Source: Corynebacterium macginleyi (GTDB taxonomy: Bacteria; Actinomycetota; Actinomycetes; Mycobacteriales; Mycobacteriaceae). From it: a stretch of 64,000 nt of DNA. Below are positions 36,829-47,368 of the stretch, piece after piece. A program made the translations under genes and the position numbers. A model generated the notes under the pieces. That model worked only from the letters and a program-made list of their open reading frames with translations. It was not told where the DNA came from and made no database searches. Within the stretch, counting starts at the first letter, position 1. Each line of letters starts with the position of its first letter. The DNA lies in the NCBI RefSeq assembly GCF_003688935.1, contig NZ_REGE01000008.1, forward strand, positions 34,385-98,384, in the 5' to 3' direction.

Positions 36829-38388
36829 CTAGTTTTCGTCAAGGAAAAGCTGGCCACGAAATTCTGGGTGCATAAGGTTTTCCACCGACAAGACCTTGTT
36901 CAACGTTGCCTCATCAAGGAGGCCCTTCTCAAGTACTAGTTCCTTGACTCCCTTGCCGGTCTTGAGAGATTCCTTAGCGATCTCATCACCGTTGTGGTGA
37001 CCGATGAAGGGGTTCAAATAAGTAACGATACCGATGGAGTTCTCCACGTAGTGGCGGCATACATCAGCGTTTGCGGTGATACCGGTGACACACTTTTCAC
37101 GCAGCGCATCAACCGCATTGCCCATAATGCGAATGGATTGGAACAATGCCTCACCAATGACCGGCTCCATCACATTGAGCTGCAGTTGGCCTGCCTCTGC
37201 AGCCATGGTCACGACGTGGTCGTTGCCGAAGATCTTGAAGCAAGTCTGGTTGACAACCTCCGGGATAACCGGGTTGACCTTACCCGGCATGATCGAGGAA
37301 CCTGCCTGGCGGGCCGGTAGGTTGATCTCGCCCAGGCCAGCGCGGGGACCAGAGGAAAGCAGGCGCAAGTCATTACAGATTTTGGAAAGCTTCATAGCGG
37401 CGCGCTTGATGGCGGAGTGCAAGAATACGTAGGCTCCGCAGTCAGAGGTGGCCTCGATAAGATCGCTTGCAGTCTTCATCTCCAAGCCGGTGACCTCAGA
37501 CAGAGCGGCGGTGACCTGGTGACGGTAACCCGCCGGAGTGTTAACACCGGTGCCAATGGCAGTAGCGCCGAGGTTAATCTGCAGCAATCGAGTCTGTGCG
37601 TCACGCAAGACTGCCTGTTCCTCGTTCAGGTTATTAGCAAAGCCCTTGAATTCATCGCCCAAGGTCATGGGGACCGCATCCTGCAGCTGAGTACGCCCCA
37701 TCTTGAGGATGTCCTGGAATTCATTGCCCTTGTCCTGGAATGCAAAACGCAGGCTGTCAATGCGCCCGATAAGGTCATCGATAGCAGCGTGCAGGCCCAA
37801 ACGGAAGCCAGTCGGGTAGGCGTCATTGGTGGACTGAGACATGTTGACATCATCGTTGGGGTTGATGATGTCGTAAGAGCCCTTTTCCTTTCCCAAGTGC
37901 TCAAGAGCCAGGTTGGCAATGACCTCATTGGTGTTCATATTCAACGAGGTGCCGGCACCACCCTGGAATACATCGAGCGGGAATTGGTCCATGCAGCGAC
38001 CTTCCTCCAAGATCTGGTCACAGGCCCAGATGATCGCCTCTGCCTTCTTCTTAGGCAATACATGCAGGCGCCGGTTGGCCATCGCGGCAGCCTTTTTGAC
38101 CTGCACCATTCCCCGGATGAAGTGCGGAATGGTGTTAATGGTCACGTAAGAAATCTGAAAGTTATCCATCGCGCGCACGGTGTGAACACCAAAGTAGGCA
38201 TCTGCGGGAACTTCCAAGTCACCGATCAGGTCGGTCTCAGTACGAGTCTTCTTACTCGACGTCTTTGGCTTCTTCTGCTCAGCTACCTTTTTCTGCGCAG
38301 AATGAGTGGTCTTATCCTCCTGCTTTTCCTGCGTTTCCTGTGCGGCAGACGTAGTGGCTTTTTCTTCTTTCTTGGACGACTTTGCCAT
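36829..38388 (-). CDS. aspA: Aspartate ammonia-lyase
   Basis: Reversible L-aspartate to fumarate + ammonia. 519 residues; the fumarase/aspartase signature [11 protein letters not shown] is present and the active-site TSxxMPxKxN context is intact. A Lys/Glu/Thr/Gln-rich N-terminal extension of about 48 residues precedes the usual start ([19 protein letters not shown]); a comparable low-complexity extension occurs in C. glutamicum AspA as I recall. ATG at 38388 with AAAGGAG 11 nt upstream. Confidence 0.95.
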   Translation of the reverse strand: MAKSSKKEEKATTSAAQETQEKQEDKTTHSAQKKVAEQKKPKTSSKKTRTETDLIGDLEVPADAYFGVHTVRAMDNFQISYVTINTIPHFIRGMVQVKKAAAMANRRLHVLPKKKAEAIIWACDQILEEGRCMDQFPLDVFQGGAGTSLNMNTNEVIANLALEHLGKEKGSYDIINPNDDVNMSQSTNDAYPTGFRLGLHAAIDDLIGRIDSLRFAFQDKGNEFQDILKMGRTQLQDAVPMTLGDEFKGFANNLNEEQAVLRDAQTRLLQINLGATAIGTGVNTPAGYRHQVTAALSEVTGLEMKTASDLIEATSDCGAYVFLHSAIKRAAMKLSKICNDLRLLSSGPRAGLGEINLPARQAGSSIMPGKVNPVIPEVVNQTCFKIFGNDHVVTMAAEAGQLQLNVMEPVIGEALFQSIRIMGNAVDALREKCVTGITANADVCRHYVENSIGIVTYLNPFIGHHNGDEIAKESLKTGKGVKELVLEKGLLDEATLNKVLSVENLMHPEFRGQLFLDEN

Positions 38389-38498
38389 GATGGCGCGGCT
38401 CCTTTGCCTGTCGAGAATGATATCCGAGTGAATTATCTCAAGCACCAATGGTAGCCACGTTTGAGCCCAGTGGGGACGATCAAGAATTTAGTACTCCC

Positions 38499-39344
38499 CT
38501 AAAAGCGGGCAATACGGAGATCAGAAGCCAAAATTGCCTCCGCGCCGAGTTGGGAGAGGCGGTCCATAATCTGGTTAGCTTCCTTTTGCGGAACCATTGC
38601 ACGCACCGCCACCCAGTCTTCTCGCGCCAACGGTGAGACCGTCGGCCCCGTCAGTCCCGGAGTAATACCAGCCGCTTTATCCAGATTTTTTTCTGCGATG
38701 TTGTAATCAATCATGAGGTAGGTGCGCGCGTGCAATATGCCTTGGATACGCCCTAGGAGCACCTGCTCTTCTGGCGTTACTTCTGCATCATGGCGTTTAA
38801 TCACCACAGCTTCCGAGCTGACGATGGGCTCACCAAAAGGCGCCAAACCCTGCTGCCGTAACGTAGTACCGGTTGACACGACATCGGCAATAGCATCGGC
38901 TACGCCTAAGCGGATGGATATTTCTACCGCACCATCTAGACGTATCACATCGGCGGTAATTCCTTTCTCCGCCAAGTCCCGGCGAACCAGATTCGGGTAC
39001 GACGTTGCCACACGCTTACCCTCTAGGTGAGAGATATCCCACGCCTCGCCCTGGGGTGCGGCGTAGCGGAACATTGAGTCACCGAAGCCTAGCGAGAGGA
39101 TCTCTTTAAATTGGGCATTGGAATCGAGTGCCAAATCGCGTCCCGTTATCCCTAGATCGAGCACACCGCGGGCGACATAGATGGCGATGTCCTTCGGGCG
39201 GAGGAAGAAAAACTCGACGCCGTTGTCCAGGTCCACCACGTTCAGGGTTTTAGAGTGCCCACGGTCCTTATATCCGGCCTCACCGAGGATTTCTACCGCT
39301 GCTTCTGATAAGGAACCTTTATTCGGTACTGCAATTTTGATCAT
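38499..39344 (-). CDS. hisG: ATP phosphoribosyltransferase (long form)
   Basis: First histidine-synthesis step: ATP + PRPP to phosphoribosyl-ATP. 281 residues from ATG 39344 (GGAGAA 6 nt upstream). Starts [20 protein letters not shown] and the PRPP loop [13 protein letters not shown] are visible. The C-terminal 75 residues form the His-binding regulatory domain, so it is the HisZ-independent long form. 42 bp after hisE. Confidence 0.96.
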   Translation of the reverse strand: MIKIAVPNKGSLSEAAVEILGEAGYKDRGHSKTLNVVDLDNGVEFFFLRPKDIAIYVARGVLDLGITGRDLALDSNAQFKEILSLGFGDSMFRYAAPQGEAWDISHLEGKRVATSYPNLVRRDLAEKGITADVIRLDGAVEISIRLGVADAIADVVSTGTTLRQQGLAPFGEPIVSSEAVVIKRHDAEVTPEEQVLLGRIQGILHARTYLMIDYNIAEKNLDKAAGITPGLTGPTVSPLAREDWVAVRAMVPQKEANQIMDRLSQLGAEAILASDLRIARF

Positions 39345-39386
39345 GGCGTTCTCCACAAAGTCTGTTGCACCTCAAGTAACAACAAT

Positions 39387-39650
39387 TTATAAGTATTTAT
39401 AAATATCTTCTGGCCGCAGGCCGCGCTTGATCATCATGACCTGGGTCCAATAGATAAGCTGCGACATTTCTTCCGCCAGTTGTTCATCGGACTGGTATTC
39501 GGCGGCGATCCATACCTCGCCCGCCTCTTCAATGATCTTTTTGCCAATATGGTGGGCGCCTTCTTCCAACGCTTCGACGGTGCCAGAGCCTTCAGGTTTC
39601 TGGGCGGCTTTATTTAATAGCTCGGCAAAAAGTGTCTCAAAATCTTTCAC
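39387..39650 (-). CDS. hisE: Phosphoribosyl-ATP pyrophosphatase
   Basis: Second histidine step. 87 residues of the MazG-like all-alpha fold with [17 protein letters not shown] carrying the metal-binding Glu residues. GTG start. Directly upstream of hisG; the pair is the standard actinobacterial arrangement apart from the rest of the his genes. Confidence 0.95.
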   Translation of the reverse strand: MKDFETLFAELLNKAAQKPEGSGTVEALEEGAHHIGKKIIEEAGEVWIAAEYQSDEQLAEEMSQLIYWTQVMMIKRGLRPEDIYKYL

Positions 39651-39799
39651 GGCTACCTATTGTTTCACAGGTAAGTTGCCAATGCGAAGGGTTGTGTTTC
39701 ATTTCTTGGATGGCTCGAAACCTCTCGTGGATGTCTACGTGGCGTGCGCCAGCGCCACTTTATAAGGCTACTCGCATAAGACCTAAGCTATTAAGGCTG

Positions 39800-40183
39800 C
39801 TAGAAGTCCAACTCTGGGATCTGTGCGAGCGCCTCATCGTCGGCGCCGGTAGCCGCGGAAGCGTTGTACATCAACTCGGTGATTTCTTGCTTTTCCTCCG
39901 GCTCCACCACGGCATCATGCTGTTTCCGATTGAAGGTGGCTAGTTGCTGCACTGTCTTGTTCAAGACCGCTGCGAGCTGCCCGCCATCAGGATCATCCGG
40001 CAGCCCATCCAGCCCATCTAGCATCTGCTCGAGATGGCCTTTGAGCTCTGGTAGCACCGCTGCATTAAACGGCGCCTCCCAGAACTCTTTTTCCCCTTCC
40101 TTGAGGTAATCGCCCGTAGCAAAGGAATTTAGATCAGCAATGAACTCATCAACGGCGGGTTGAAAATCTGCGCGAATACTCAT
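39800..40183 (-). CDS. Hypothetical acidic protein
   Basis: 127 residues, strongly acidic, mostly helical in appearance, without signal peptide, membrane segment or known motif. ATG start, 24 bp downstream of mshC, so likely co-transcribed with uppP-mshC. No function can be given. Confidence 0.7.
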   Translation of the reverse strand: MSIRADFQPAVDEFIADLNSFATGDYLKEGEKEFWEAPFNAAVLPELKGHLEQMLDGLDGLPDDPDGGQLAAVLNKTVQQLATFNRKQHDAVVEPEEKQEITELMYNASAATGADDEALAQIPELDF

Positions 40184-40207
40184 GCCGTCGATCTTGCCTT
40201 AAGTTGG

Positions 40208-41446
40208 CTAGGCCTGCACGCCGAGCAGCGAATTGAGTGCGGTACGCACCAAATCTGCGGCGCCTTCCTCATCCTCGCCGCGGTCGCTGCCTGCCCAGTC
40301 GTCGATGGCGTGTAGCGCGGTGGGGGTATCGAGGTCATCGGCAAGTGCTTGGCGAAGCCCCGCTACCACGTCTTCCGCAGCTGACAGAGAGCCAGGGGTT
40401 TTCAGGGCGCGGCGCCACGTGTCTAAGCGGGTTTGAGCCTGTCCTAGCACCTCATCGGACCAGTCCCGCTCGGCGCGGTAATGACCAGAGAATACGCCGA
40501 GGCGAATAGCAGAGGGATCCACGCCCTGCTCCACGAGCTTATGCACAAAGACCAGGTTGCCTAGGGACTTCGACATTTTCACGCCATTGAGTCCAATCAT
40601 TCCGGTGTGGACATAGAACTGTGCCATGCGATCTACGCCCAATGCCGCCTCAGCATGGGCAGCGGAAAATTCGTGGTGAGGGAACTTCAGATCGCTGCCG
40701 CCACCTTGGATATCAAAAGTACTACCCAAGTAGTTGGTGGCGATGGCAGAGCACTCGATATGCCAGCCGGGCCGACCCGGACCGAAGGGAGAGTCCCATG
40801 TCGGTTCACCTTCACGGTGGGCGCGCCAAATCAGGGCATCCATGGGGTGCTTCTTGCCTGGGCGGTCGGGGTCACCGCCGCGCTCGGCAAAAAATTCCCG
40901 CATCTGTTCCATCGAGTAATTGGATTCATAACCAAATTCCTCGGTGGCGTCGATGGGGGCATACACATCGGGGTACTCGGGGTCATCAACCACATAGGCG
41001 GCACCATTATCCAGCAGCTTTTGCACCATGGCCACGATCGCGTCGACTGCCTCCATGGCGCCGATAAAATGTTGCGGCGGGATGACCGATAAAAGCTCCA
41101 TATCGGAGCGGAAAAGGTCGATCTGGGAGGCCCCGAGTTCGCGCCAATCAACGCCATCGCGCTCCGCCCGCTCAAAGAGTGGGTCATCGACGTCCGTGAT
41201 ATTTTGCGCGTAAATGACCTTTTTACCTGCATCCAGGAACTGCCGGTAAATCAGGTCAAAGGTGAGATAGGTGGCTGCGTGGCCCAGGTGGGTCGAATCA
41301 TACGGGGTTATGCCGCACACGTACATGGTGGCGGTACCGTTCTCTGCCTGCACGGGGGCCTTGCTTTGATTCGCGGAATCGTAGAGATAGAGCTGTGCCG
41401 CATCGCCTGAGACGGGGCTAAAGGCAGGTGTTGGCCAAGAATGCAT
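40208..41446 (-). CDS. mshC: Mycothiol synthesis cysteine ligase MshC
   Basis: Joins cysteine to glucosaminyl-inositol, the third step to mycothiol. 412 residues of class I cysteinyl-tRNA-synthetase descent: HIGH-like STHLGH, zinc-site Cys in CGITPYD, and KMSKS in [10 protein letters not shown]. Shorter than CysS and lacks the anticodon domain. ATG start. 33 bp after uppP, the conserved actinobacterial neighbour. Confidence 0.95.
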   Translation of the reverse strand: MHSWPTPAFSPVSGDAAQLYLYDSANQSKAPVQAENGTATMYVCGITPYDSTHLGHAATYLTFDLIYRQFLDAGKKVIYAQNITDVDDPLFERAERDGVDWRELGASQIDLFRSDMELLSVIPPQHFIGAMEAVDAIVAMVQKLLDNGAAYVVDDPEYPDVYAPIDATEEFGYESNYSMEQMREFFAERGGDPDRPGKKHPMDALIWRAHREGEPTWDSPFGPGRPGWHIECSAIATNYLGSTFDIQGGGSDLKFPHHEFSAAHAEAALGVDRMAQFYVHTGMIGLNGVKMSKSLGNLVFVHKLVEQGVDPSAIRLGVFSGHYRAERDWSDEVLGQAQTRLDTWRRALKTPGSLSAAEDVVAGLRQALADDLDTPTALHAIDDWAGSDRGEDEEGAADLVRTALNSLLGVQA

Positions 41447-41479
41447 GGCACCTATCCTAACGCTTCCATGTGGGTGGCT

Positions 41480-42334
41480 TTAAATGGGTTGGAGGGCTCC
41501 CATGGCCAGCAGAATCATGACGAGGATGCCCAGCGGAATGCGGTAGGCCGCGAACCACGCAAAGGAGTGGCTCCCCACGAACTTTAACAACCACGCAATC
41601 GAGGCATAGCCCAAGGCAAAGGCGATGCCGGTGCCGACGAGCAGCTGCATGCTGGAAGCGGCTTGGCCGACTTCGGGCGCAAAGGCATCGGGCAGCGAAA
41701 AAAGCCCAGAGGCCAGCACCGCAGGAATAGCGAGAAGGAAGCTAAAGCGCGTGGCTACCTCGCGATCAAGGCCGAGGAAAAGTCCACCGGAGATGGTACC
41801 GCCTGAACGCGACACGCCAGGAATCAGAGCCAGGCACTGGCACAGACCCATAATGATGGCATCTTTCATCGTAAGTTCCTCGAAACCGCGTTTTTTGGAG
41901 CCGATGCGCTCAGCAGCAATGAAGACAAAAGAAAAGAGGACCAGCATCGCGGCGGTGATCCATAGGTTGCGCAGCACCCCGCGGATGGCATCTTCAAAAA
42001 CCAAGCCGATAACGCCGATAGGAATGGAACCAACAATAACCATCCACCCCATGCGCCAGTCCTGCCCGCGCGAGTCAGGCTTGGTCCATCCGCGGAGCCA
42101 ACCGGAGAGGATTTGCCAGATCATCGGGGCGAAATAGACCAGCACGGCAAGTTCGGTGCCGAGCTGAATGACGGCAGTAAAGGAAGCTCCAGCATCGTTG
42201 CCCCAAAAGAGCTGGGAAACAATGCGCAGGTGCCCCGAGGAGCTCACTGGAAGAAACTCCGTGAGGCCCTGCACAACGGACAATACGATCACTTGTGCCC
42301 AAGAAACTGCTTCGGTCGCGGTATCAGTAATCAC
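41480..42334 (-). CDS. uppP: Undecaprenyl-diphosphatase
   Basis: Inner-membrane enzyme recycling the lipid carrier for peptidoglycan. About eight membrane helices; motifs [11 protein letters not shown] and [13 protein letters not shown] contain the catalytic Glu/Ser/Arg. GTG at 42334 (284 residues) fits the homologues; TTG at 42376 would add 14 residues. Followed by mshC. Confidence 0.93.
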   Translation of the reverse strand: MITDTATEAVSWAQVIVLSVVQGLTEFLPVSSSGHLRIVSQLFWGNDAGASFTAVIQLGTELAVLVYFAPMIWQILSGWLRGWTKPDSRGQDWRMGWMVIVGSIPIGVIGLVFEDAIRGVLRNLWITAAMLVLFSFVFIAAERIGSKKRGFEELTMKDAIIMGLCQCLALIPGVSRSGGTISGGLFLGLDREVATRFSFLLAIPAVLASGLFSLPDAFAPEVGQAASSMQLLVGTGIAFALGYASIAWLLKFVGSHSFAWFAAYRIPLGILVMILLAMGALQPI

Positions 42335-42386
42335 TCGCCATACACTACCGCCACGCACGGCTTCGGGAAATCGCAACGCGCGCTGT

Positions 42387-42392
42387 TAGGAT
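42387..42392 (+). promoter_or_regulatory. -10 box of a leaderless promoter
   Basis: TAGGAT ends 8 nt before the GTG start at 42401, leaving no room for a Shine-Dalgarno leader. Confidence 0.5.
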
Positions 42393-42400
42393 AAGTATCC

Positions 42401-43447
42401 GTGAAATCACGATCCCGCTCTACACTCGTACTATCCAGCTTGCTAGTACTCTCTACTGCTGGGCTCGCCGCCTGCGATTCCACCGTGGGCGTAGGCGGTG
42501 ATCCCAAAACCGCCGTGAAGGGCAATGCCACCCCGGCCGCTTCCCCTAGTCACACCGATCCCGTCGGTACGGTTATCAATTTCAATGAAGACATCACGGA
42601 TCTGGCTGCGGTGAAAGATACGATTGCCGTTCGCACCGCGGATCAGGTGCACATCGGCAATCAGGGTGACTTTGCCGCAAAGAAGGCTAAAAGCATCGAT
42701 ATCGATTCGACCTGCGGCGATTTAAGCTCTTCTGCATCCAGATTCGTCCTGGCCTGCCCGGACAAGGTCTTGCTCATCGATCCTGCTGCGCCAAAGTCAC
42801 CGGAAGAAATCAGGATGGACGAGGACTTCCAGGTCACCGCCGCCACCCAGATTTCGACCGGCGAGGTCTTCGCCACCGCGGATAACACTGCTGTGGTTGG
42901 CCGGTACAAGGATGGCACGCGGAACGGCGAAATATCCGTTGAGGCGGGATCGGACCAGATACTCGCGGTCCCCAATGCGGGCGGCGATGACGGGATTGTG
43001 CGCATTCAGCGTTCTGACTCCACCATCCAAAATATCGATTGGCCCAATGACCGCGCCGGCGGCCGCCTCCGCGTCGGCCAGGGCGTAGGACAAATCGCGG
43101 TGGGCGACAATGGCGTCGTGCTCGCCTCCGATACCGAGGGCGGCCGGATCGCTATCTATACCTCCGATGATGTCGTCCGGCTGCACCAATATGGCGTGGT
43201 AGACGGCGCCCCCTGGGCGGTGGCCTGGGATGACTCGCGCGAGCTTGCATGGGTCACCACCACCGATAACAACATCGCGCACGCCTATTCTATTGACAAG
43301 GGCGTCCCCAAATCCCGCGGCGACTTTGCCACGCTTGCTGATGCCCAGAATATAGCCGCCCTGTCCAATGGCACCATCGTGGTTGCTTCCGCATCCGGCC
43401 AAGGGCTGCAGTTTGTGGCGGATCCCCACCTGATAAAGGAGTCTTAG
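42401..43447 (+). CDS. LppL-like secreted lipoprotein
   Basis: 348 residues. Lipoprotein signal peptide with lipobox LAAC at residues 22-25, then an Ala/Pro/Thr-rich linker and repeated beta-rich segments suggestive of a propeller (residues about 60-340). Position between uppP/mshC and pyrD equals that of Mycobacterium Rv2138 (LppL). Function unknown. GTG start, probably leaderless. 3 bp before pyrD. Confidence 0.75.
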   Translation: MKSRSRSTLVLSSLLVLSTAGLAACDSTVGVGGDPKTAVKGNATPAASPSHTDPVGTVINFNEDITDLAAVKDTIAVRTADQVHIGNQGDFAAKKAKSIDIDSTCGDLSSSASRFVLACPDKVLLIDPAAPKSPEEIRMDEDFQVTAATQISTGEVFATADNTAVVGRYKDGTRNGEISVEAGSDQILAVPNAGGDDGIVRIQRSDSTIQNIDWPNDRAGGRLRVGQGVGQIAVGDNGVVLASDTEGGRIAIYTSDDVVRLHQYGVVDGAPWAVAWDDSRELAWVTTTDNNIAHAYSIDKGVPKSRGDFATLADAQNIAALSNGTIVVASASGQGLQFVADPHLIKES

Positions 43448-43450
43448 TCA

Positions 43451-44566
43451 ATGGTTTCGACCTTCGATTCGCTGCGCAAGCGCGCTTATCAGCTCGCACT
43501 GCACGGAATGTTTCGCCTCAGCCCCGAGCGTATCCACGGGATCATCAATTCCGTCCTCCACGGTCTGCATGTAGCAGGGCCCGCCAATCGTGCGCTCGGC
43601 CGCATTCTGCCGGTCAATGATCCAGTCTTGAAGCAGACCATTTGCGGCATCACGTTCCCGCGCCCGCTTGGTCTGGCGGCAGGGTTTGACAAAAACGCCG
43701 TGGCAGCCGATGTCTGGTCCCCTCTTGGTTTTGGCTATGCCGAACTGGGTACTGTGACGGCGCAAGCACAGCCGGGTAATCCAGCTCCCCGACTATTCCG
43801 CCTCAAAGAAGATGCCGCGATTTTAAACCGGATGGGTTTTAACAATAAGGGTGCAGCAACCGTGGCAGAGAATCTGCGTAAGCGACGGTACACTGACGTG
43901 ATCGGGATAAATATCGGCAAAACCAAGGTTACTCCGGCTGAACGCGCAGTGGATGATTACCGCCGCTCCGCCTCCGTTTTAGGCGGTCTGGCGGACTACC
44001 TCGTGGTCAATGTCTCTTCGCCTAATACGCCCGGATTGCGGGACCTGCAGGCGGTCGAATCGCTGCGCCCCATCCTGCGCGCCGTACAAGAGTCCACCGA
44101 TGCTCCTGTCATGGTGAAAATAGCACCGGATCTTTCGGATGCCGATGTCGATGCCGTTGCCGATCTCGCCGTGGAACTCGGCCTCGCCGGCATCGTCGCC
44201 AACAATACCACCATCTCCCGCGAGGGGCTTAACACTCCCCGCGCGGAAGTACAAGCCCTCGGCGCCGGTGGTATTTCCGGCCCACCCGTGGCCGAGCGCT
44301 CCTTAGAGGTACTCCGCCGCCTGCACGCGCGCGTGGGCTCGGAGCTTGTCCTTATTTCCGTCGGCGGCATTACCACCCCAGAACAAGCGTGGGAGAGGAT
44401 CGTCGCTGGTGCGTACCTTCTCCAGGGCTACACCGGGCTCATCTATGGCGGGCCGGACTGGATTAGGGACATTCACCGGGGCATCGCCAAGCAGATTCGC
44501 GCTCATGGCCTGGACAATATTTCTGAAGCAGTTGGCTCCAACCTACCGTGGAAGGCTACTAACTAA
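43451..44566 (+). CDS. pyrD: Dihydroorotate dehydrogenase (quinone)
   Basis: Class 2 membrane-associated enzyme: dihydroorotate to orotate, electrons to quinone. 371 residues; [18 protein letters not shown] and [11 protein letters not shown] (catalytic Ser) are all present, and the FMN-binding SVGGI near residue 305. N-terminal helices for membrane association. Co-transcribed with the lipoprotein gene. Confidence 0.96.
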   Translation: MVSTFDSLRKRAYQLALHGMFRLSPERIHGIINSVLHGLHVAGPANRALGRILPVNDPVLKQTICGITFPRPLGLAAGFDKNAVAADVWSPLGFGYAELGTVTAQAQPGNPAPRLFRLKEDAAILNRMGFNNKGAATVAENLRKRRYTDVIGINIGKTKVTPAERAVDDYRRSASVLGGLADYLVVNVSSPNTPGLRDLQAVESLRPILRAVQESTDAPVMVKIAPDLSDADVDAVADLAVELGLAGIVANNTTISREGLNTPRAEVQALGAGGISGPPVAERSLEVLRRLHARVGSELVLISVGGITTPEQAWERIVAGAYLLQGYTGLIYGGPDWIRDIHRGIAKQIRAHGLDNISEAVGSNLPWKATN

Positions 44567-44631
44567 TAGCCCGGTGGATAGCACAGGCGCCACGTGCCTC
44601 TGCACTCGGCGTTGCGCACTGGTGCGCCCGC

Positions 44632-45024
44632 TTAAGAGGCAGCCATGACGCTGCGCCGCAAAATCAAGGCGCAGATGGCGGACATGCCAGCATAAAAGAG
44701 CAGCCAATACTGTTGCTGAATCAGGAGATCGTGCTGCGGTAGAAAGCGGCTAGCAATGATCAAGGCCACCGCGACTGCTAAGGCGATGATCTGCGCGCGG
44801 CTGCCGGCATGCTCCTTGTTCATCGTGCTGAAGGAACCCACCAACACCGCCGCGATAATGATCGTGAGGTTGCTATAGGTCCAGACAAAGGGGGCGCCCC
44901 ACCCATCGCTGAAAACGGAAATGAGGGCGAATAAGACCAGCACAAAAGCGACGACCAAAAAAGCGCCGCCCACCCGCAGCGCTGCGGGTGGGGTCACCGG
45001 ATTTTTAGAAGCGGGACGCGCCAT
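44632..45024 (-). CDS. Small integral membrane protein
   Basis: 130 residues, four hydrophobic segments (about 18-38, 46-65, 75-92 and 105-125). No known motif. Its start overlaps the PEBP gene stop by 1 nt, so the two form an operon. Function unknown. Confidence 0.75.
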   Translation of the reverse strand: MARPASKNPVTPPAALRVGGAFLVVAFVLVLFALISVFSDGWGAPFVWTYSNLTIIIAAVLVGSFSTMNKEHAGSRAQIIALAVAVALIIASRFLPQHDLLIQQQYWLLFYAGMSAICALILRRSVMAAS

Positions 45025-45563
45025 TACTTAGCCTCGTACCAACCCCACAGGATTGCTCGGCCCAGTGCGTGGAAGTGGAGGTTGAAGCCGAGGACAGTGG
45101 GGGAAGCATCTGGATCGATATCGAGCGTTTCTACGTCCACGGCATGCACCGCGTAAATGTAGCGGTGCGGGGCATGGCCAGCCGGCGGGTTAGCACCAAA
45201 ATGGGTGCGGTTGCCGGAATCATTGCGCAGGCTAATAACACCGTCGATACCGAGGCCCTCAGCCGCGCCGGCATCGGTGGGTAGCCCTGAAACATTGGTA
45301 GGAATATTAAAGGCAGCCCAGTGCCAGAAACCGGAAGCGGTCGGCGCATCCGGGTCAAAACAGGTGACCGCCAAAGACTTGGTTCCCTCCGGCAACCCGG
45401 ACCATGTCAGCTGTGGGGACACGCTTTCCGGCGCGCGGTGCTTTTCTGGAATCTCATCGCCTTCTACCAAGTCGGTGGAGAAAAGCCCGAAACTAGGGAG
45501 ATCTCGCAGCGGGGCGTACGGGTCAGGTCCGGGGAATCGAGTGTCATCGGCATAAGAAGTCAT
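45024..45563 (-). CDS. YbhB/YbcL family PEBP-like protein
   Basis: 179 residues of the phosphatidylethanolamine-binding/Raf-kinase-inhibitor fold, with PQLTWSGLPEGTKSLAV, DPDAPTASGFWHW and PPAGHAPHRYIY. Homologue of mycobacterial Rv2140c (TB18.6), which sits beside pyrD there too. ATG at 45563 has AAAGGAG upstream; the ORF extends to 45686 without a usable start signal. Confidence 0.9.
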   Translation of the reverse strand: MTSYADDTRFPGPDPYAPLRDLPSFGLFSTDLVEGDEIPEKHRAPESVSPQLTWSGLPEGTKSLAVTCFDPDAPTASGFWHWAAFNIPTNVSGLPTDAGAAEGLGIDGVISLRNDSGNRTHFGANPPAGHAPHRYIYAVHAVDVETLDIDPDASPTVLGFNLHFHALGRAILWGWYEAK

Positions 45564-45811
45564 ATACTCCTTTGTACCGCAGATCACATACGCTTGTCGA
45601 TGTTCTTTCCTTCCTCGCCTCCGTGCGACCGCTCGTGCGACCGCTTTCGTACCGCACTCGCTCCCTAAAGCTCGGCGGTCACCCAAGTTACAAGCAGGTA
45701 TTTCCCCTCCTTGCGATCGTGTAGTTTTTAGATTCTACCTGGCGATTTGTATTCCAAAGGCGGAACGCGATAAGCTCTCGAAGAGCCCAACCGAGAGGTT
45801 GTAAACACCCT

Positions 45812-45897
45812 GCCCGGGTGGCGGAATGGCAGACGCGCTAGCTTGAGGTGCTAGTGTCCTATTAACGGACGTGGGGGTTCAAGTCCCCCTCCGGGCA
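45812..45897 (+). tRNA. tRNA-Leu (anticodon GAG)
   Basis: Cloverleaf visible: acceptor GCCCGGG/TCCGGGC (one wobble pair), D-arm with GGCGGAATGGCAGAC, anticodon stem CTAGC/GCTAG around loop TTGAGGT (GAG), long class II variable arm, and T-loop GTTCAAGTC. CCA is not encoded. A terminator follows. Confidence 0.96.
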
Positions 45898-45907
45898 CAT
45901 TGTGAAG

Positions 45908-45945
45908 TCTCGAGACATCGTTCCTATGGTGTATCGAGATTTTTC
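45908..45945 (+). terminator. Terminator after tRNA-Leu
   Basis: TCTCGA and TCGAGA arms (20-nt loop) followed by TTTTTC about 10 bp after the tRNA end. Confidence 0.7.
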
Positions 45946-45999
45946 TATAAATACAGCTCTTTTCTGTCAGGCCGAACCCGCCGACTACGATACAAATGC

Positions 46000-46740
46000 A
46001 TGACTGCTTTACGGGACTGGATGCACAGCTTTGGTAGCTTCTGTATTCAACTCGCCCAGTCTGCTTGGGGCTCAATCCGCGCATTGTCACCACGACGCTG
46101 GGCTCTCCTCATCGCGCTCACACTTGCTGGAGTTACGCTTTTTACCTGGCTCGGCGTTCCCGATCTCTCCCAAATGCGAGCCGCCGCTGCCCGCCTTGGC
46201 GCATGGTTTCCGGTCGCCTTCACGCTAGGTTATGTCATATTTACGCAATTTCCCCTGCCCCGGACCATCTGGACCGTTGCAGCGGGCATCCTTTTCGGCC
46301 CCTGGCAGGGCCTTGTACTCTCGCTGTTCGCGCTTACTATCTCGGCCGTATTATCGCTGCTGATTGTGCGCAGTCTGCTCGGCAAGTGGATTAGGCCGCA
46401 CCTTGCACACCCTGCGGTTTATACCATCAATGCCCACTTGGAGCGGCGCGGCTGGCTAGCCATTGCTTCCCTACGCATGATCGCGGGAGTACCCTTCAGC
46501 CTTCTCAACTATGTCGCCGCGCTGACCCCCATTAGCGTTTCCCACTTTACGGTCGCTACGGTGGTGGGCTCGATTCCCACCACCGTCATCGGTGTCTTTT
46601 TCGGCAACGCACTCACTGGCGCGGTCAATCCCGGGATCATCGTTGCCTTTGTCGTCTTTGCCCTCACCGGCGTGGGCGGGCTTATACTCGATTCGCGCCT
46701 GCCGACTCCCACCCAGTCAAGGTTAGGCGGTAGACTGTAA
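46000..46740 (+). CDS. TVP38/TMEM64 (DedA-like) membrane protein
   Basis: 246 residues, about six hydrophobic segments. Core FTLGYVIFTQFPLPRTIWTV, GILFGPWQG and the later RMIAGVPFSLLNYVAAL to PTTVIGVFFG match the SNARE-associated/VTT domain. Possibly a lipid scramblase or transporter. ATG at 46000 is chosen because TACGAT sits 8 nt upstream; the frame extends back into the tRNA and that part is not coding. Confidence 0.88.
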   Translation: MTALRDWMHSFGSFCIQLAQSAWGSIRALSPRRWALLIALTLAGVTLFTWLGVPDLSQMRAAAARLGAWFPVAFTLGYVIFTQFPLPRTIWTVAAGILFGPWQGLVLSLFALTISAVLSLLIVRSLLGKWIRPHLAHPAVYTINAHLERRGWLAIASLRMIAGVPFSLLNYVAALTPISVSHFTVATVVGSIPTTVIGVFFGNALTGAVNPGIIVAFVVFALTGVGGLILDSRLPTPTQSRLGGRL

Positions 46741-46769
46741 CGAACTACGTGCGATAAAGGAGGATCCTC

Positions 46770-47342
46770 GTGCTCGCTGTCCATGCCCGTTACCGTGGGC
46801 GTTCCGTACGCCGCGCTGAGCTCGTACAGCGCTCGGCCGCTGCGCTATCCACCCTCGAGGGCGTCGGGGAGTTTCACGTTCTCGACGTGGAGGATATTTG
46901 CGCCGTTGTTGATTCCGCCACCGCAGTATGTGAGGTCGTCATGGCCTTGCTGGCTGATGGCGACTGGGCCATCGGCATCGGCATCAGCCCCGGCAACCAA
47001 GCAGACGAGGATAGCGCGCGCCAGGTCGCCACCGCGGCGCTCAAAAATTCCGCGCGCATGGGGCAGGTCTACACCAAGCTCAATAAACGGGGCCGTTCCG
47101 CGGAAGCAAGCGATATTGCGGCTGCTTTCGCACTCATTGGATACGTTCTTAATAAACGTACCATCGAGGGCCGCGAGGCGACCTCGCTCGTAAGGGCGGG
47201 GCTCAATCAAAATGAAGCCGCAGAGGAACTTGGAATTTCCAAACAGGCGATGTCCCAGCGGCTGCAGGCTGCGGGCTGGAGTGCAGAGATGGCCGGGTGG
47301 CAGTTAGCGGTCAACCTCATTGAACGAGCCAACCTAGCCTAG
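46770..47342 (+). CDS. Putative HTH DNA-binding protein
   Basis: 190 residues. The C-terminal part contains a clear helix-turn-helix, LNQNEAAEELGISKQAMSQR (about residues 146-165). The N-terminal domain is of unknown type. GTG start with a strong AAAGGAGG. Divided from the DedA-like gene by 29 bp, so perhaps co-transcribed. Target genes unknown. Confidence 0.75.
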   Translation: MLAVHARYRGRSVRRAELVQRSAAALSTLEGVGEFHVLDVEDICAVVDSATAVCEVVMALLADGDWAIGIGISPGNQADEDSARQVATAALKNSARMGQVYTKLNKRGRSAEASDIAAAFALIGYVLNKRTIEGREATSLVRAGLNQNEAAEELGISKQAMSQRLQAAGWSAEMAGWQLAVNLIERANLA

Positions 47343-47368
47343 TCCCAGAGCATGCGGCTCGCCACGGA

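Noticed and set aside
37417..38454. 345-residue open frame on the plus strand
   Set aside because: It is the complement of aspA, which has clear family motifs; the frame has no Shine-Dalgarno or recognisable domain.
45871..45999. Longer N terminus for the DedA-like gene
   Set aside because: It would start inside the tRNA-Leu gene; a -10 box and ATG at 46000 explain the true start.
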